From assembly GCA_017624715.1 (NCBI GenBank), contig JAGAMN010000064.1, positions 1 through 64,000 on the forward strand: a stretch of 64,000 nucleotides of DNA, in the 5' to 3' direction. Of the stretch, positions 1 through 8,562 are shown piece by piece. A program made the position numbers and the translations under genes. The DNA comes from Oscillospiraceae bacterium. Lineage in GTDB: Bacteria; Bacillota; Clostridia; Oscillospirales; Oscillospiraceae. Every line of letters begins with the position of its first letter. The stretch's first letter is position 1. The notes beneath the pieces are model-generated. The model worked only from the letters and a program-made list of their open reading frames with translations, was not told the origin of the DNA and ran no database searches.

Positions 1-2
1 CC

Positions 3-584
3 TACACCTGCCAAAGATTAGACAAGGAAGAACAGGTGGGCTGGCTGGAGGTCAACGTTTCCTGCCCCAATGTCCACGGCGGCGGCATGAGCTTCGGCAC
101 ATCCCCGGAAGCCGCGGCGGAGGTCACAAAGGCCGTCAAGGCTGTGACCACCAAGCCTGTGATCGTCAAGCTTTCCCCCAACGTGACGGACATCGTATCC
201 ATTGCGCGCGCCTGCGAGGACGCGGGGGCGGACGGCATCAGCCTGATCAATACCATGCTGGGCATGCGCATCAACCTGAAGACCCGCAAGCCCGTCATCG
301 CCAACAAGATGGGTGGCTTCTCCGGCCCCGCCATCTTCCCCGTGGCTGTCCGCATGGTCTATCAGGTCTCCAACGCCGTCAAGATCCCCGTCGTCGGCAT
401 GGGCGGTGTTTCCAGCGCTGAGGACGTCATCGAAATGATGCTGGCCGGTGCCACCGCTGTTGAAGTGGGCGCTGCCAACCTGGTCAATCCGTATGTCTGC
501 CGTGATATCGTCCGGGATCTGCCGGAAGTCATGGCCAAGTATAGAATCAACTCTCTGAACGAAATTATAGGAGGCGCAAAATAA
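3..584 (+). CDS. pyrD: Dihydroorotate dehydrogenase catalytic subunit, C-terminal part (5' end outside window)
   Basis: This is the C-terminal part of a class 1 dihydroorotate dehydrogenase, which oxidises dihydroorotate to orotate in pyrimidine synthesis. The reading frame is open from the left edge, so the start lies outside the window. The NVSCPN motif typical of the active-site region, the INTMLG segment and the FMN phosphate-binding GMGGV stretch are visible. It ends TAATG, sharing one base with pyrF, so it belongs to the pyr operon. Clostridia commonly have the class 1B (PyrDB) form, which needs a PyrK partner; whether pyrK lies upstream cannot be seen. Confidence 0.93.
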   Translation, partial: YTCQRLDKEEQVGWLEVNVSCPNVHGGGMSFGTSPEAAAEVTKAVKAVTTKPVIVKLSPNVTDIVSIARACEDAGADGISLINTMLGMRINLKTRKPVIANKMGGFSGPAIFPVAVRMVYQVSNAVKIPVVGMGGVSSAEDVIEMMLAGATAVEVGAANLVNPYVCRDIVRDLPEVMAKYRINSLNEIIGGAK

Positions 585-1282
585 TGGGTAAAGACGTAAT
601 CGTAGCATGTGACTTTGCTTCTGCTGAAGCAGTCTACAACTTCCTGGACAAGTTCACCGGCCGCAAGCCCTTTGTCAAGATCGGCATGGAGCTGTACTAC
701 GCAGAAGGTCCCGCCATCGTCAAGGAGATCAAGGCCCGCGGCCACAAGATCTTCCTGGACCTGAAGCTGCACGACATCCCCAATACCGTCAAGAAGTCCA
801 TGGCAGTTCTGAGCAAGCTGGACGTTGACATCACCAATCTGCACGCTGCCGGTGCCACCGCCATGATGCAGGGCGCTCTGGAAGGCCTGACCCGTCCCGA
901 CGGCACCCGCCCCCTGCTGATCGCCGTTACCCAGCTGACCTCCACCGACCAGGAGACCATGGAGCGTGATCTGCTGATCCACGAGCCCATCGACCAGGTC
1001 GTCATGCACTACGCCGAGACCGCCAAGAACGCAGGCCTGGACGGCGTCGTCTGCTCCCCCCTGGAAGCCGGCAAGGTCCACGACCGCTGCGGTAAGAACT
1101 TCCTGACCATCACCCCCGGCGTCCGCTTTGCCGACGGCGACATCGGTGACCAGAAGCGCGTCATGACCCCCGCCGCTGCCAAGGAGATCGGCTCCGACTA
1201 CATCGTTGTCGGCCGTCCCATCACCGCCGCCGCCGATCCTGTGGCCGCTTACGAGCGCTGCATCGCTGAGTTCTGCGACTGA
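584..1282 (+). CDS. pyrF: Orotidine 5'-phosphate decarboxylase
   Basis: This enzyme decarboxylates OMP to UMP, the last step of de novo pyrimidine synthesis. At 232 residues it has the usual length for the short bacterial PyrF. The catalytic motif DLKLHDIPNT lies at residues 59-68, giving the Asp-Lys-Asp catalytic set (D59, K61, D64). The C-terminal VVGRPI phosphate-binding segment is present. Translation starts at an ATG overlapping the pyrD stop by one base, which implies translational coupling. Confidence 0.96.
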   Translation: MGKDVIVACDFASAEAVYNFLDKFTGRKPFVKIGMELYYAEGPAIVKEIKARGHKIFLDLKLHDIPNTVKKSMAVLSKLDVDITNLHAAGATAMMQGALEGLTRPDGTRPLLIAVTQLTSTDQETMERDLLIHEPIDQVVMHYAETAKNAGLDGVVCSPLEAGKVHDRCGKNFLTITPGVRFADGDIGDQKRVMTPAAAKEIGSDYIVVGRPITAAADPVAAYERCIAEFCD

Positions 1283-1377
1283 TAAAAGGCTTACCCCCTC
1301 TGCCCGGATCGATGCCCGTTTCGGTTCCCGCGAGAGGTTTACCCAAGTTTCTTAATTCTTAAATAAGGAGATAAATC

Positions 1378-2034
1378 ATGGAAGCTTATAAGAGAGAGTT
1401 TATCGAATTCCTGAAGAGCGCCAACGTTCTGAAATTCGGCGATTTCATCGCCAAGTCCGGCCGCCGCATCCCCTATTTCGTCAACGCAGGCGAAATCAAG
1501 ACCGGTGACCAGATCTGCAAGCTGGGCGAGTTCTACGCCAAGGCTTACGCAGACAAGCTGGGTGACAAGAAGACCGTCCTGTACGGCCCCGCCTACAAGG
1601 GCATTCCCATCGCTGTCGCTGTTTCCGTCGCACTGTCCAAGGAAGGCATGGACCTGCCCTTCTTCTTCAACCGCAAGGAAGCCAAGGACCACGGCGAAGG
1701 CGGCATCTTTGTCGGCTACAAGCCCAAGGCAGGCGAGGAAGTCGTCATCGTTGAGGATGTCATTACCGCCGGCACCGCCATCCGCGAGTCCATGGAGAAC
1801 CTGAAGTCCCTGGAGGGCATCAAGGTCGCCGCCTGCTTCGTCATGGTCGACCGCAAGGAAAAGGGCCAGACCGAGCTGGCCGCTACCACTGAAGTCACCC
1901 GCAACTTCGGCTTCCCCGTCTACTCCGTCATCGACGTTTACGACATCATCGAGTATCTGGAAGAGGATCCCGCCAACGAAGAAAATGTCACCCGTATCAA
2001 GAACTATCTGGCTGTGAACGGAGCTAAAGCATGA
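1378..2034 (+). CDS. pyrE: Orotate phosphoribosyltransferase
   Basis: PyrE transfers the phosphoribosyl group of PRPP to orotate, giving OMP. The PRPP-binding signature [13 protein letters not shown] lies at residues 122-134, and the flexible catalytic loop [13 protein letters not shown] at 97-109. The 218-residue length is normal. An AAGGAG site precedes the ATG. A 95-base gap separates it from pyrF with no obvious terminator, so it is probably co-transcribed. Its 3' end overlaps pyrB by four bases (ATGA). Confidence 0.96.
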   Translation: MEAYKREFIEFLKSANVLKFGDFIAKSGRRIPYFVNAGEIKTGDQICKLGEFYAKAYADKLGDKKTVLYGPAYKGIPIAVAVSVALSKEGMDLPFFFNRKEAKDHGEGGIFVGYKPKAGEEVVIVEDVITAGTAIRESMENLKSLEGIKVAACFVMVDRKEKGQTELAATTEVTRNFGFPVYSVIDVYDIIEYLEEDPANEENVTRIKNYLAVNGAKA

Positions 2035-2948
2035 GAAATCTGATGAATATTACCGATCTCTCTCTGGAGGAGATCGACGAGCTGATTGCAACTGCTGAAG
2101 ACATCATTGCAAATCCCAAGAAGTACGAGAACGCCTGTGACCACAAGCTGCTGGCCGCACTGTTCTTTGAGCCCTCCACCCGTACCCGTCTGAGCTTCGA
2201 GGCTGCCATGCAGCGCCTGGGCGGCAGAGTCATCGGCTTCAGCGAGGCCGGTTCCTCCTCCACCGCCAAGGGCGAGAGCCTGTCCGACACCGTTCAGACC
2301 GTCGGCTGCTACGCTGACATCATCGTCATGCGTCATCCCAAGGAAGGCGCCCCCGTTGTGGCTGCCCGCCGCGCAGGCGTCCCCATCATCAACGCAGGTG
2401 ACGGCGCTCACAACCATCCCACCCAGACCCTGACTGACCTGCTGACCATCTGGCGCAGCAAGCACACCTTCGAGGGTCTGACCATCGGCCTGTGCGGCGA
2501 CCTGAAGTTCGGCCGTACCGTCCACTCCCTGGTTGCCGCCATGGCCCGTTACAGCGGCATCAAGTTCGTCTTCATCGCTCCCGAGGAGCTGAAGTTCCCC
2601 CGCTATATCATCGAGGAAGAACTGGATACCCGCGGTATTGAGTACAAGGAAGTCACTTCCATGGAAGAGGCCATGCCCGAGCTGGACGTGCTGTATATGA
2701 CCCGCGTCCAGAAGGAGCGCTTCTTCAACGAGGCTGACTATATCCGTCTGAAGGATACCTATATCCTGACTCCCGACAAGCTGGAGCCCGCCAAGAAGGA
2801 TATGATCGTCATGCATCCCCTGCCCCGCGTCAATGAAATCAGCGTTGCCGTGGACGACGACCCCAGAGCCGCCTACTTCCCCCAGGCTAAAAACGGCATG
2901 TTTATCCGGATGGCTCTGATTATGAAGATGCTGGAGGTTACCGTATGA
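2031..2948 (+). CDS. pyrB: Aspartate carbamoyltransferase catalytic chain
   Basis: PyrB condenses aspartate with carbamoyl phosphate, the committed step of pyrimidine synthesis. The carbamoyl-phosphate motif S-T-R-T-R is at residues 49-53, and the HPLPR motif typical of the family is near residue 263. The length of 305 residues matches catalytic chains of the PyrBI holoenzyme type. It overlaps pyrE and pyrI by four bases each (ATGA), so translation of the three is probably coupled. Confidence 0.97.
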   Translation: MRNLMNITDLSLEEIDELIATAEDIIANPKKYENACDHKLLAALFFEPSTRTRLSFEAAMQRLGGRVIGFSEAGSSSTAKGESLSDTVQTVGCYADIIVMRHPKEGAPVVAARRAGVPIINAGDGAHNHPTQTLTDLLTIWRSKHTFEGLTIGLCGDLKFGRTVHSLVAAMARYSGIKFVFIAPEELKFPRYIIEEELDTRGIEYKEVTSMEEAMPELDVLYMTRVQKERFFNEADYIRLKDTYILTPDKLEPAKKDMIVMHPLPRVNEISVAVDDDPRAAYFPQAKNGMFIRMALIMKMLEVTV

Positions 2949-3367
2949 TTATCGGACAGATTAAGGACGGCATCGTCCTGGACCACATCACCGCCGGCAA
3001 GTCCATGGACATCTACAATGTCCTGAAGCTGGGCAAGCTGGACTGCTCCGTTGCTATGATCCAGAACGCCACTTCCGTCAAGATGGGCAAGAAGGATATC
3101 ATCAAGATCGGCACCCTGCTGGACATCAATCTGGATGTTCTGGGTTATATTGATCCCGGCATCACGGTCAACATCATCCGTGACGGCAAGGTTGCAAAGC
3201 GCCACCACCTGTGGCTGCCTGAGCGTGTTGTCGGCGTCATCAAGTGCAGAAATCCCCGCTGCATCACCTCCACCGAGGTCAACGCCGTCCACGAGTTCCG
3301 TCTGGCTGACAAGGAAAAGAAGCTCTACCGCTGCATCTACTGCGAGCACAAGGCTGAGCGTAAGTAA
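2945..3367 (+). CDS. pyrI: Aspartate carbamoyltransferase regulatory chain
   Basis: PyrI is the allosteric chain that binds ATP/CTP and joins PyrB trimers into the holoenzyme. The zinc site C-x4-C...C-x2-C is complete (C101, C106, C130, C133), as expected for the C-terminal domain that contacts PyrB. The protein is 140 residues, slightly shorter than the enterobacterial chain. It is the last gene of the pyr operon and is followed by a strong terminator. Its presence predicts nucleotide feedback at the enzyme level. Confidence 0.96.
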   Translation: MIIGQIKDGIVLDHITAGKSMDIYNVLKLGKLDCSVAMIQNATSVKMGKKDIIKIGTLLDINLDVLGYIDPGITVNIIRDGKVAKRHHLWLPERVVGVIKCRNPRCITSTEVNAVHEFRLADKEKKLYRCIYCEHKAERK

Positions 3368-3375
3368 ACACTTAC

Positions 3376-3407
3376 AACCCCGGAGAAAATCCTCCGGGGT
3401 TTCTTTT
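3376..3407 (+). terminator. Rho-independent terminator of the pyr operon
   Basis: The inverted repeat AACCCCGGAG / CTCCGGGGTT with a 5-base loop is followed by a T-rich run. It lies a few bases after the pyrI stop. Confidence 0.9.
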
Positions 3408-3431
3408 GTCTGCTGCAGATCACGGTTTGTC

Positions 3432-3460
3432 TTGCTCAGCAGCGTCCCGCGTGGTACAAT
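3432..3460 (+). promoter_or_regulatory. Promoter of the MobA-like gene
   Basis: TTGCTC (3432-3437) and TACAAT (3455-3460) are separated by 17 bases, 20 bases before the start codon of the next gene. Confidence 0.65.
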
Positions 3461-3480
3461 GATTCCCAAGAGGTGATTTT

Positions 3481-4056
3481 ATGAAAATCGGATGTGTCAT
3501 TATGGCCTCGGGTATGGCCCGGCGGTTTGGCAGCAACAAGCTCCTGCATGATTTCCACGGCGAACCTGTTATGGTCCGAATCCTGCGCAGCGTCAAAGCC
3601 GCGGGCATTGATTTCCCCATCACGGTAACCCGGCATCCGGAGGTGGTGGAAATCTGTAATACAGAGGGAATCCCCTCCATTCTCCACGAGCTTCCCAAGC
3701 GCAGCGATACCGTCCGGCTGGGCATGGAATACCTGCTGAAGGCCTGCCCGGAGCTGGACGGCATCATGTTTGCCGCATCGGATCAGCCCTGTCTGAGCTG
3801 GGAGAGCATCGCTGCCCTGTGCGCTGCCCTGAAGGCACAGCCGGAGTGCATCCACCGCCTGAGCCACAAAGGCGCCGAAGGCAACCCGGTGCTGTTCCCC
3901 AAGTCCACCTTTGATGCGCTGTGCCATCTGCCGGAGGGAAAGGGCGGCGGCGCAGTAATCAAGGCCCACCCGGAGCTTGTACGGCTGGTGGAGGTCTCCG
4001 ATCCCCGGGAACTGGTGGACGTGGACACTCCGGAAATTTTGCAATCACTGCTGTAA
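3481..4056 (+). CDS. MobA/MocA-like nucleotidyltransferase
   Basis: The protein has 191 residues and a GT-A/NTP-transferase fold signature. The N-terminal motif ASGMARRFGSNKLL matches the nucleotide-binding loop of MocA/MobA-like enzymes (molybdenum cofactor cytidylyl- or guanylyltransferases). The ASDQP segment near residue 100 supplies the metal-binding Asp. It stands alone behind its own promoter, between the pyr operon and a MarR gene, with no molybdenum-enzyme gene nearby. The true substrate is therefore uncertain: a molybdenum cofactor or another sugar/pterin phosphate are both possible. Confidence 0.8.
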   Translation: MKIGCVIMASGMARRFGSNKLLHDFHGEPVMVRILRSVKAAGIDFPITVTRHPEVVEICNTEGIPSILHELPKRSDTVRLGMEYLLKACPELDGIMFAASDQPCLSWESIAALCAALKAQPECIHRLSHKGAEGNPVLFPKSTFDALCHLPEGKGGGAVIKAHPELVRLVEVSDPRELVDVDTPEILQSLL

Positions 4057-4067
4057 TATATTGTTCC

Positions 4068-4094
4068 TGCCTCCCATTCGGGAGGCAGTTTTTT
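4068..4094 (+). terminator. Terminator of the MobA-like gene
   Basis: The stem CTGCCTCC / GGAGGCAG with a 5-base loop is followed by a TTTTTT run. Confidence 0.9.
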
Positions 4095-4103
4095 GAAATA
4101 ACT

Positions 4104-4133
4104 GTTGACATATCAACGTTTTTATAGTATCAT
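4104..4133 (+). promoter_or_regulatory. Promoter and palindromic operator of the marR gene
   Basis: TTGACA (4105-4110) and TATCAT (4128-4133) have a 17-base spacer. The palindrome GTTGACATATCAAC (4104-4117) covers the -35 box. Related TGTTGA and TCAACA half-sites follow downstream, before the gene. This fits autorepression by the MarR protein (inference). Confidence 0.75.
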
Positions 4134-4187
4134 GCATCCTGTTGAGGAAACGATGACAAATCAACATTTTGGTGAGGTGTTTTTTCT

Positions 4188-4649
4188 ATGATCAGTCGTT
4201 TTGAACAGTTTACCCTGTCCGTGGCCAGCCTCTACCGCTGCATCCAGAAGATCGAGCGGGTGGAGATGGCAAAATTCGGCCTGAAGGGTCCCCATGCCCA
4301 GTGCCTGCTGGCGATGCACCGCCGCCCCGAGGGCGTAACCTCCAGCGAGCTGTGCACCCTCTGCGACAAGGATAAGGCCGCCATTTCCCGCACGGTGACG
4401 GAGCTGGAGCGGGAAGGTATGATCACGCGTCTGGCAAAAAACGGCAGCATGTACCGCGCCGCCCTGAAGCTGACTCCCCGGGGACAGGAAGCCGCCCGGC
4501 AGGTCGATGAGCGGGCTCAGTTTGCTGTGGAAAAAGCCGGCGAATGCCTGACGGACCAGGAGCGGATCATCATGTATAAGGCCCTCGCCATGATTGCCTC
4601 CAACCTGCAGACCATCTGCGCCGAAGGCTTGGAAGAACAAGAAGACTAA
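4188..4649 (+). CDS. MarR-family transcriptional regulator
   Basis: The protein has 153 residues and a winged-helix MarR layout. A helical N-terminus is followed by the recognition region SSELCTLCDKDKAAISRTV near residues 50-70, then the wing REGMITRLAKNGSMYRAALKLT, then a C-terminal dimerisation helix. MarR proteins are dimeric repressors, often released by small phenolic or lipid ligands. A palindrome overlaps its own promoter. It is directly followed by a degV gene only 23 bases away, so the two probably form one transcription unit; a role in fatty-acid or membrane-lipid control is possible but unproven. Confidence 0.9.
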   Translation: MISRFEQFTLSVASLYRCIQKIERVEMAKFGLKGPHAQCLLAMHRRPEGVTSSELCTLCDKDKAAISRTVTELEREGMITRLAKNGSMYRAALKLTPRGQEAARQVDERAQFAVEKAGECLTDQERIIMYKALAMIASNLQTICAEGLEEQED

Positions 4650-4672
4650 GATAAATTTTGAGGTATGAATTC

Positions 4673-5509
4673 ATGAGTGTTAAGATTGTTGTAGACTCTA
4701 CCGTCGATCTGACTCCCGATATCAAGTCCCAGGTGAAGGTCGTTCCCCTGTCCGTCCTCTTCGGTGAGGAGGAATATCAGGACGGCGTTACCATCACCGC
4801 TGAGAAGTTCTATGAAATGCTGGTTAAGTGCGAGCAGCTGCCCACCACCAGCCAGCCCACCCCCGCCGCTTTTGAAACTGTATATCAGGAGCTGGTGGAC
4901 GAAGGCCACGAGGTCGTGGTCATCACCATCGCCTCCAAGCTCTCCGGTACCTACCAGAGCGCCACCATCGCCGCCGAGGAATTCCCCGGCAAGGTCTTCG
5001 TGGTGGACAGCCGCAACGCCGCCCTGGCCTCCGGCGTTCTGGCCGAGTACGCCCTGCAGCTGGCTGCGGACGGCATGAGCGGTCAGCAGATCCTGGACGC
5101 ACTGATCGAAAAGCGCAAGCACGCCCGTCTGTATGCCATCGTGGATACCCTGGAGTATCTGAAGAAGGGCGGCCGCCTGAGCTCCACCGTGGCATTCGTA
5201 GGCGGTATGCTGAACCTGAAGCCCGTGATCTGCGTGGAAGACGGCGAGATCAAAACCGTCGGCAAGGCTCGTGGCCTGAAGGCAGCATTCTCCATGCTGA
5301 CCAAAGAATGCAGCACCAACGGCGGCGTGGACTTCACCATGCCCACTCTGCTGGGCTACACCGGCAACGACGCTGCCCCGCTGAAAAACTACATGGAAGC
5401 CAGCGCAGAACTGTGGACCCCTGATACCAGAACCACCATCGTGGGCTCTGCCATCGGCGTCCACGCAGGCCCCGGCGCCGTTGCCCTGGGCTTCTTCAGC
5501 AAGGAGTAA
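4673..5509 (+). CDS. DegV family fatty-acid-binding protein
   Basis: DegV (FakB-like) proteins bind a fatty acid and present it to a FakA kinase for phosphorylation. The N-terminal KIVVDSTVDLT segment, the TTSQPTP segment near residue 55 and the C-terminal IGVHAGPGAVALGF motif are diagnostic. I chose the ATG at 4673, preceded by GAGG with a 9-10 base spacing, over an in-frame TTG at 4658. This gives 278 residues, the normal size. A second DegV protein lies at 28156-29016. It is probably co-transcribed with the preceding marR gene. Confidence 0.92.
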   Translation: MSVKIVVDSTVDLTPDIKSQVKVVPLSVLFGEEEYQDGVTITAEKFYEMLVKCEQLPTTSQPTPAAFETVYQELVDEGHEVVVITIASKLSGTYQSATIAAEEFPGKVFVVDSRNAALASGVLAEYALQLAADGMSGQQILDALIEKRKHARLYAIVDTLEYLKKGGRLSSTVAFVGGMLNLKPVICVEDGEIKTVGKARGLKAAFSMLTKECSTNGGVDFTMPTLLGYTGNDAAPLKNYMEASAELWTPDTRTTIVGSAIGVHAGPGAVALGFFSKE

Positions 5510-5514
5510 TATGC

Positions 5515-5548
5515 AAAAAATCCCGGATCGCATGATCCGGGATTTTTT
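5515..5548. terminator. Bidirectional terminator between degV and the DUF1846 gene
   Basis: An A-run, the stem AATCCCGGATC / GATCCGGGATT with a 4-base loop, and a T-run make it usable for both convergent genes. Confidence 0.9.
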
Positions 5549-5550
5549 CA

Positions 5551-7017
5551 TCAGCCTTTGTACTTGGGCTCGCAGGTCAGGTTCACGCCCAGACGCTTGA
5601 AGGTCTTCTCATCCACCGGGGACAGAATCACCGTGGAATGGACCTCACACCCCCGCAGGCCGCTGAGCTGCTCCATAGCCAGCTCAGCCGTGGGGTTGGT
5701 GGCGGCACTGATGGACAGGGCGATGAGCGTCTCATCGGTGTGGAGTCTGGGATTGCGGTTGCCCAGATGCCCCACCTTCAGATGCTGGATGGGGTCCAGG
5801 ACCACCGGGGAGATCAGATGCAGCCGGTCATTCATGCCGCCCAGAGCCTTCAATGCGTTCAGCAGCAGCGCAGAGGACGCGCCCAGCAATGCAGAAGTCT
5901 TGCCGGTGACGATCCGGCCGTCGGGCAGCTCCATGGCTGCAGCCGGGGCGCCGGTTTCCTCTTCCCTGGCCAGTGCGGCAGCAACCACCTTCCGGTCCGC
6001 CACACTGACGCCAACCTTTTTCATCAGCAGCTCCAGCTTGGGCACCACTTCGTCGGAAATCTTGCCCTTCTTTTGCTCGCACAGGGCATTGTAGTACCGG
6101 CGGATGATCTCCTGACCGGAGGCCTGGCGGCAGGCTTCATCGTCCACAATACAGTTGCCCACCATGTTGACGCCCATGTCCGTGGGGGACTTGTAGGGAC
6201 AGTGGCCCAGAATCTTTTCAAACATGGCCACCAGCACGGGGAAGGCCTCCACGTCGCGGTTGTAGTTGACGGTGGTGGTGCCATAAGCTTCCAGATGGAA
6301 GGGGTCGATCATATTGACGTCATTCAGGTCAACAGTTGCGGACTCATAGGCCAGGTTCACCGGATGGTTCAACGGCAGATTCCAGACCGGGAAGGTCTCG
6401 AACTTTGCGTAGCCCGCCTGAATGCCCCGCTTGTGCTCGTGGTATAGCTGGCTCATGCAGGTGGCCAGCTTGCCGCTGCCGGGGCCGGGGGCAGTGACCA
6501 CCACCAGTTCCCGGGTGGTCTCGATATAATCATTCTTGCCGTAGCCCTCGTCGCTGACGATGCCGGCAATGTTGTAGGGGTAACCCTCGATGGCGTAGTG
6601 ATGGTAGACCTTCAGGCCCAGACTCTCCAGACGGGACTGGAAGGCCTTCGCCTGGGGCTGACCATTATAGCGGGTCAGCACCACGCTGGAAACGTAAAGA
6701 CCGAAGCCGCGGAAAATATCGATGAGCCGGATCACATCCCGGTCATAGGTGATGCCCAGGTCACCGCGGACCTTGTTCTTTTCGATATCGGCTGCGTTGA
6801 TGGCGATGACCATCTCCACCTGGTCCTTCAGCTGCAGCAGCATCCGCAGCTTGGAATCCGGCTGGAAGCCGGGCAAAACTCTGGATGCATGGTAATCGTC
6901 GTAAAGCTTTCCGCCGAACTCCAGATACAGCTTTCCGCCGAACTGAGCCAGGCGGTCACGGATGTGGGCGGACTGCATTTGCAGATACTTATCGTTGTCA
7001 AATCCCATTTTAACCAT
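5551..7017 (-). CDS. DUF1846 domain protein
   Basis: This 488-residue protein matches the DUF1846 family over its full length; family members are about 490-500 residues. The N-terminal [14 protein letters not shown] segment and the [17 protein letters not shown] motif (P-loop-like, near residue 175) are typical. Its biochemical function is not established. An AGAGG site lies 8 bases before the ATG at 7017; a second in-frame ATG three codons later is the alternative start. It is monocistronic, with its own promoter at 7058-7086 and a shared terminator with degV. Confidence 0.9.
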   Translation of the reverse strand: MVKMGFDNDKYLQMQSAHIRDRLAQFGGKLYLEFGGKLYDDYHASRVLPGFQPDSKLRMLLQLKDQVEMVIAINAADIEKNKVRGDLGITYDRDVIRLIDIFRGFGLYVSSVVLTRYNGQPQAKAFQSRLESLGLKVYHHYAIEGYPYNIAGIVSDEGYGKNDYIETTRELVVVTAPGPGSGKLATCMSQLYHEHKRGIQAGYAKFETFPVWNLPLNHPVNLAYESATVDLNDVNMIDPFHLEAYGTTTVNYNRDVEAFPVLVAMFEKILGHCPYKSPTDMGVNMVGNCIVDDEACRQASGQEIIRRYYNALCEQKKGKISDEVVPKLELLMKKVGVSVADRKVVAAALAREEETGAPAAAMELPDGRIVTGKTSALLGASSALLLNALKALGGMNDRLHLISPVVLDPIQHLKVGHLGNRNPRLHTDETLIALSISAATNPTAELAMEQLSGLRGCEVHSTVILSPVDEKTFKRLGVNLTCEPKYKG

Positions 7018-7057
7018 GATGAGCGCCTCTTTTCCAAATCAAAATCAAGTACTTCTT

Positions 7058-7086
7058 ATTGTACTAGAAACAGCTCAAAATAGCAA
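7058..7086 (-). promoter_or_regulatory. Promoter of the DUF1846 gene
   Basis: On the minus strand TTGCTA and TACAAT are separated by 17 bases, 40 bases upstream of the start codon. Confidence 0.7.
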
Positions 7087-7124
7087 GAAATTTGACAAGG
7101 AAATTTCTCCACACCCCATAAGCA

Positions 7125-7153
7125 TTGACTTTCGATGCGATACAAACTATAAT
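7125..7153 (+). promoter_or_regulatory. Promoter of lrgAB
   Basis: TTGACT (7125-7130) and TATAAT (7148-7153) have a 17-base spacer. The resulting leader of about 115 bases contains copy 1 of the dispersed repeat. Confidence 0.75.
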
Positions 7154-7181
7154 TTTTGTTAGAAATTTCGGAAACAAAATC

Positions 7182-7257
7182 AAATCGTGCGCTTCGCGCA
7201 CACCATAATTCTGCATTTTTCATTTTGAATTTTGCATTGTGCTGCCATCAACAGCAT
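7182..7257 (+). repeat. Dispersed intergenic repeat, copy 1
   Basis: The copy carries the hairpin GTGCGCTTCGCGCAC followed by ACCATAATTCTGCATTTT and a GTGCTGCC...CAGCA partial hairpin. Matching copies lie near 8382 and 14357, all in the same orientation and each upstream of a plus-strand membrane-protein gene. Confidence 0.8.
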
Positions 7258-7276
7258 GCTACAAGGAGGTAATCTT

Positions 7277-7639
7277 TTGAAATTCTTACGTCAGATGTGC
7301 ATCATCGTTTTATTTTCTTTCCTGGGAGAGGTCTGCCGGGCGGTGATCCCCTTCCCCATCCCCGCATCCATCTATGGTATGGTGCTGATGCTGGCAGCCC
7401 TGGCGCTGAAAATCGTCAAAGTCGAACAGGTGAAAGACGCCGGTACCTTCCTGGTCTCCTTCTTTCCGATCCTGTTTATCGCTCCCACGGTCAATCTGAT
7501 CGCCTGCTGGGATGATATCAAAAACGATCTTCTGGTGCTGGTGGTCATCATCGTCGTGACCACCGTCCTGACCTTCGGTGTTTCCGGACTGGTAGCCCAG
7601 TGGATCGGCCGCGGAAAGGGGGACAAGAACCATGATTGA
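7277..7639 (+). CDS. lrgA: CidA/LrgA family holin-like protein
   Basis: This small membrane protein of 120 residues has four predicted hydrophobic helices, the size and layout of the LrgA/CidA family. These proteins are holin-like and are linked to murein hydrolase control and to transport of small metabolites. I chose a TTG start at 7277 because AAGGAGG lies just upstream; the in-frame ATG at 7232 has no such site. It overlaps the lrgB start by 8 bases, making a classic lrgAB pair. Confidence 0.88.
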   Translation: MKFLRQMCIIVLFSFLGEVCRAVIPFPIPASIYGMVLMLAALALKIVKVEQVKDAGTFLVSFFPILFIAPTVNLIACWDDIKNDLLVLVVIIVVTTVLTFGVSGLVAQWIGRGKGDKNHD

Positions 7640-8324
7640 GTTTCTGAGCAGCAGCAGCTTTTTCGCCTTGGCGCTGGCGCTGGTCGTTTATGCCTTTGCC
7701 GATGTGCTCCAGAAGAAGTTCAAGACGCCCCTTCTGAACCCGCTGGTGGTCTCTTCCGCGGTGATCATCCTCCTTCTGGTGGTGCTGGATATTCCAAACG
7801 AACGCTTCCAGGCCGGCTGTCAGGTTCTGAGCTACCTGCTGACCCCCGCCACCATTTGCCTTGCCATCTCCTTCTATGAAAAATTCCAGGCTCTGAAGCA
7901 TTATCTGCCCGCTGTCATTGCCGGCGTTCTGGCAGGTGTGGTATGCAGTCTGGGCTCTGTGTACATCCTGTGCAAGGTCTGCCATGTGGACCACACCGTC
8001 ATGCTGTCGCTGATGCCCAAGAGTGTTACCACCGCCATCGGCATGGCTCTCAGCGCCGAGCTGGGCGGCATCACCGCCATCTCCACCGTTGCCATTGTCA
8101 TCACCGGCAACATCGGCAATATGGCAGGTCCGACACTGTGCAAGCTTCTGCACATTGATGACGAGATTTCCCGGGGCGTGGCCTTCGGCACCGCCTCCCA
8201 TGTCATCGGCACCTCCAAGGCCATTGAGCTCAGCCAGCTCACCGGCGCGGTGAGCAGTCTGTCTCTGACCCTGGCAGGCATCGTCACCTGTCTGCTGATG
8301 TCCTTCCTGGCCCAATATATGTGA
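7632..8324 (+). CDS. lrgB: LrgB family protein
   Basis: The 230-residue multi-pass membrane protein shows the LrgB hallmark segments: PLLNPLVVSS near the N-terminus, PKSVTTAIGM near residue 130 and GTASHVIGTSKA near residue 190. LrgB works with LrgA in the cytoplasmic membrane and has been connected with cell lysis control and with pyruvate or short-chain acid movement in some Firmicutes. It overlaps lrgA by 8 bases and is followed by a terminator, so this is a two-gene operon. Confidence 0.93.
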   Translation: MIEFLSSSSFFALALALVVYAFADVLQKKFKTPLLNPLVVSSAVIILLLVVLDIPNERFQAGCQVLSYLLTPATICLAISFYEKFQALKHYLPAVIAGVLAGVVCSLGSVYILCKVCHVDHTVMLSLMPKSVTTAIGMALSAELGGITAISTVAIVITGNIGNMAGPTLCKLLHIDDEISRGVAFGTASHVIGTSKAIELSQLTGAVSSLSLTLAGIVTCLLMSFLAQYM

Positions 8325-8330
8325 TTTTTC

Positions 8331-8366
8331 AGCACAGGCACCCCAATGGGCGCCTGTGCTTCTTTT
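8331..8366 (+). terminator. Terminator of lrgAB
   Basis: The stem AGCACAGGC / GCCTGTGCT is followed by a T-rich stretch directly after the lrgB stop. Confidence 0.88.
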
Positions 8367-8381
8367 AAATTTCAGTTTAGA

Positions 8382-8490
8382 GGAGTTTTCTTCAAAAACA
8401 ATTTAAATCCTGCGTTTTGCGCACACCATCATTCTGCATTTTGAATTTTGGATTGTGCGACCTTCGGCAGCATCCCAAACTGCAATTTGG
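8382..8490 (+). repeat. Dispersed intergenic repeat, copy 2
   Basis: It shares GAGTTTTCTTC, TTTAAATC, the TGCG...GCGCACACCAT block and ATTCTGCATTTTGAATTTTG with copies 1 and 3. It is more diverged in the first hairpin (TGCGTTTTGCGCA). Confidence 0.78.
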
Positions 8491-8501
8491 AGCCCCAAAT
8501 C

Positions 8502-8530
8502 TTGTTTTACAAATTCACCCATGCTATAAT
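8502..8530 (+). promoter_or_regulatory. Promoter of the DUF5058/M20 operon
   Basis: TTGTTT (8502-8507) and a perfect TATAAT (8525-8530) are separated by 17 bases, just after repeat copy 2. Confidence 0.75.
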
Positions 8531-8562
8531 GATTCCATCAATTTCAGCCGGAGGTGTACTCT

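Noticed and set aside
1283-1377. PyrR-type attenuator between pyrF and pyrE
   Set aside because: No PyrR-binding hairpin or intrinsic terminator is evident in the 95-base gap.
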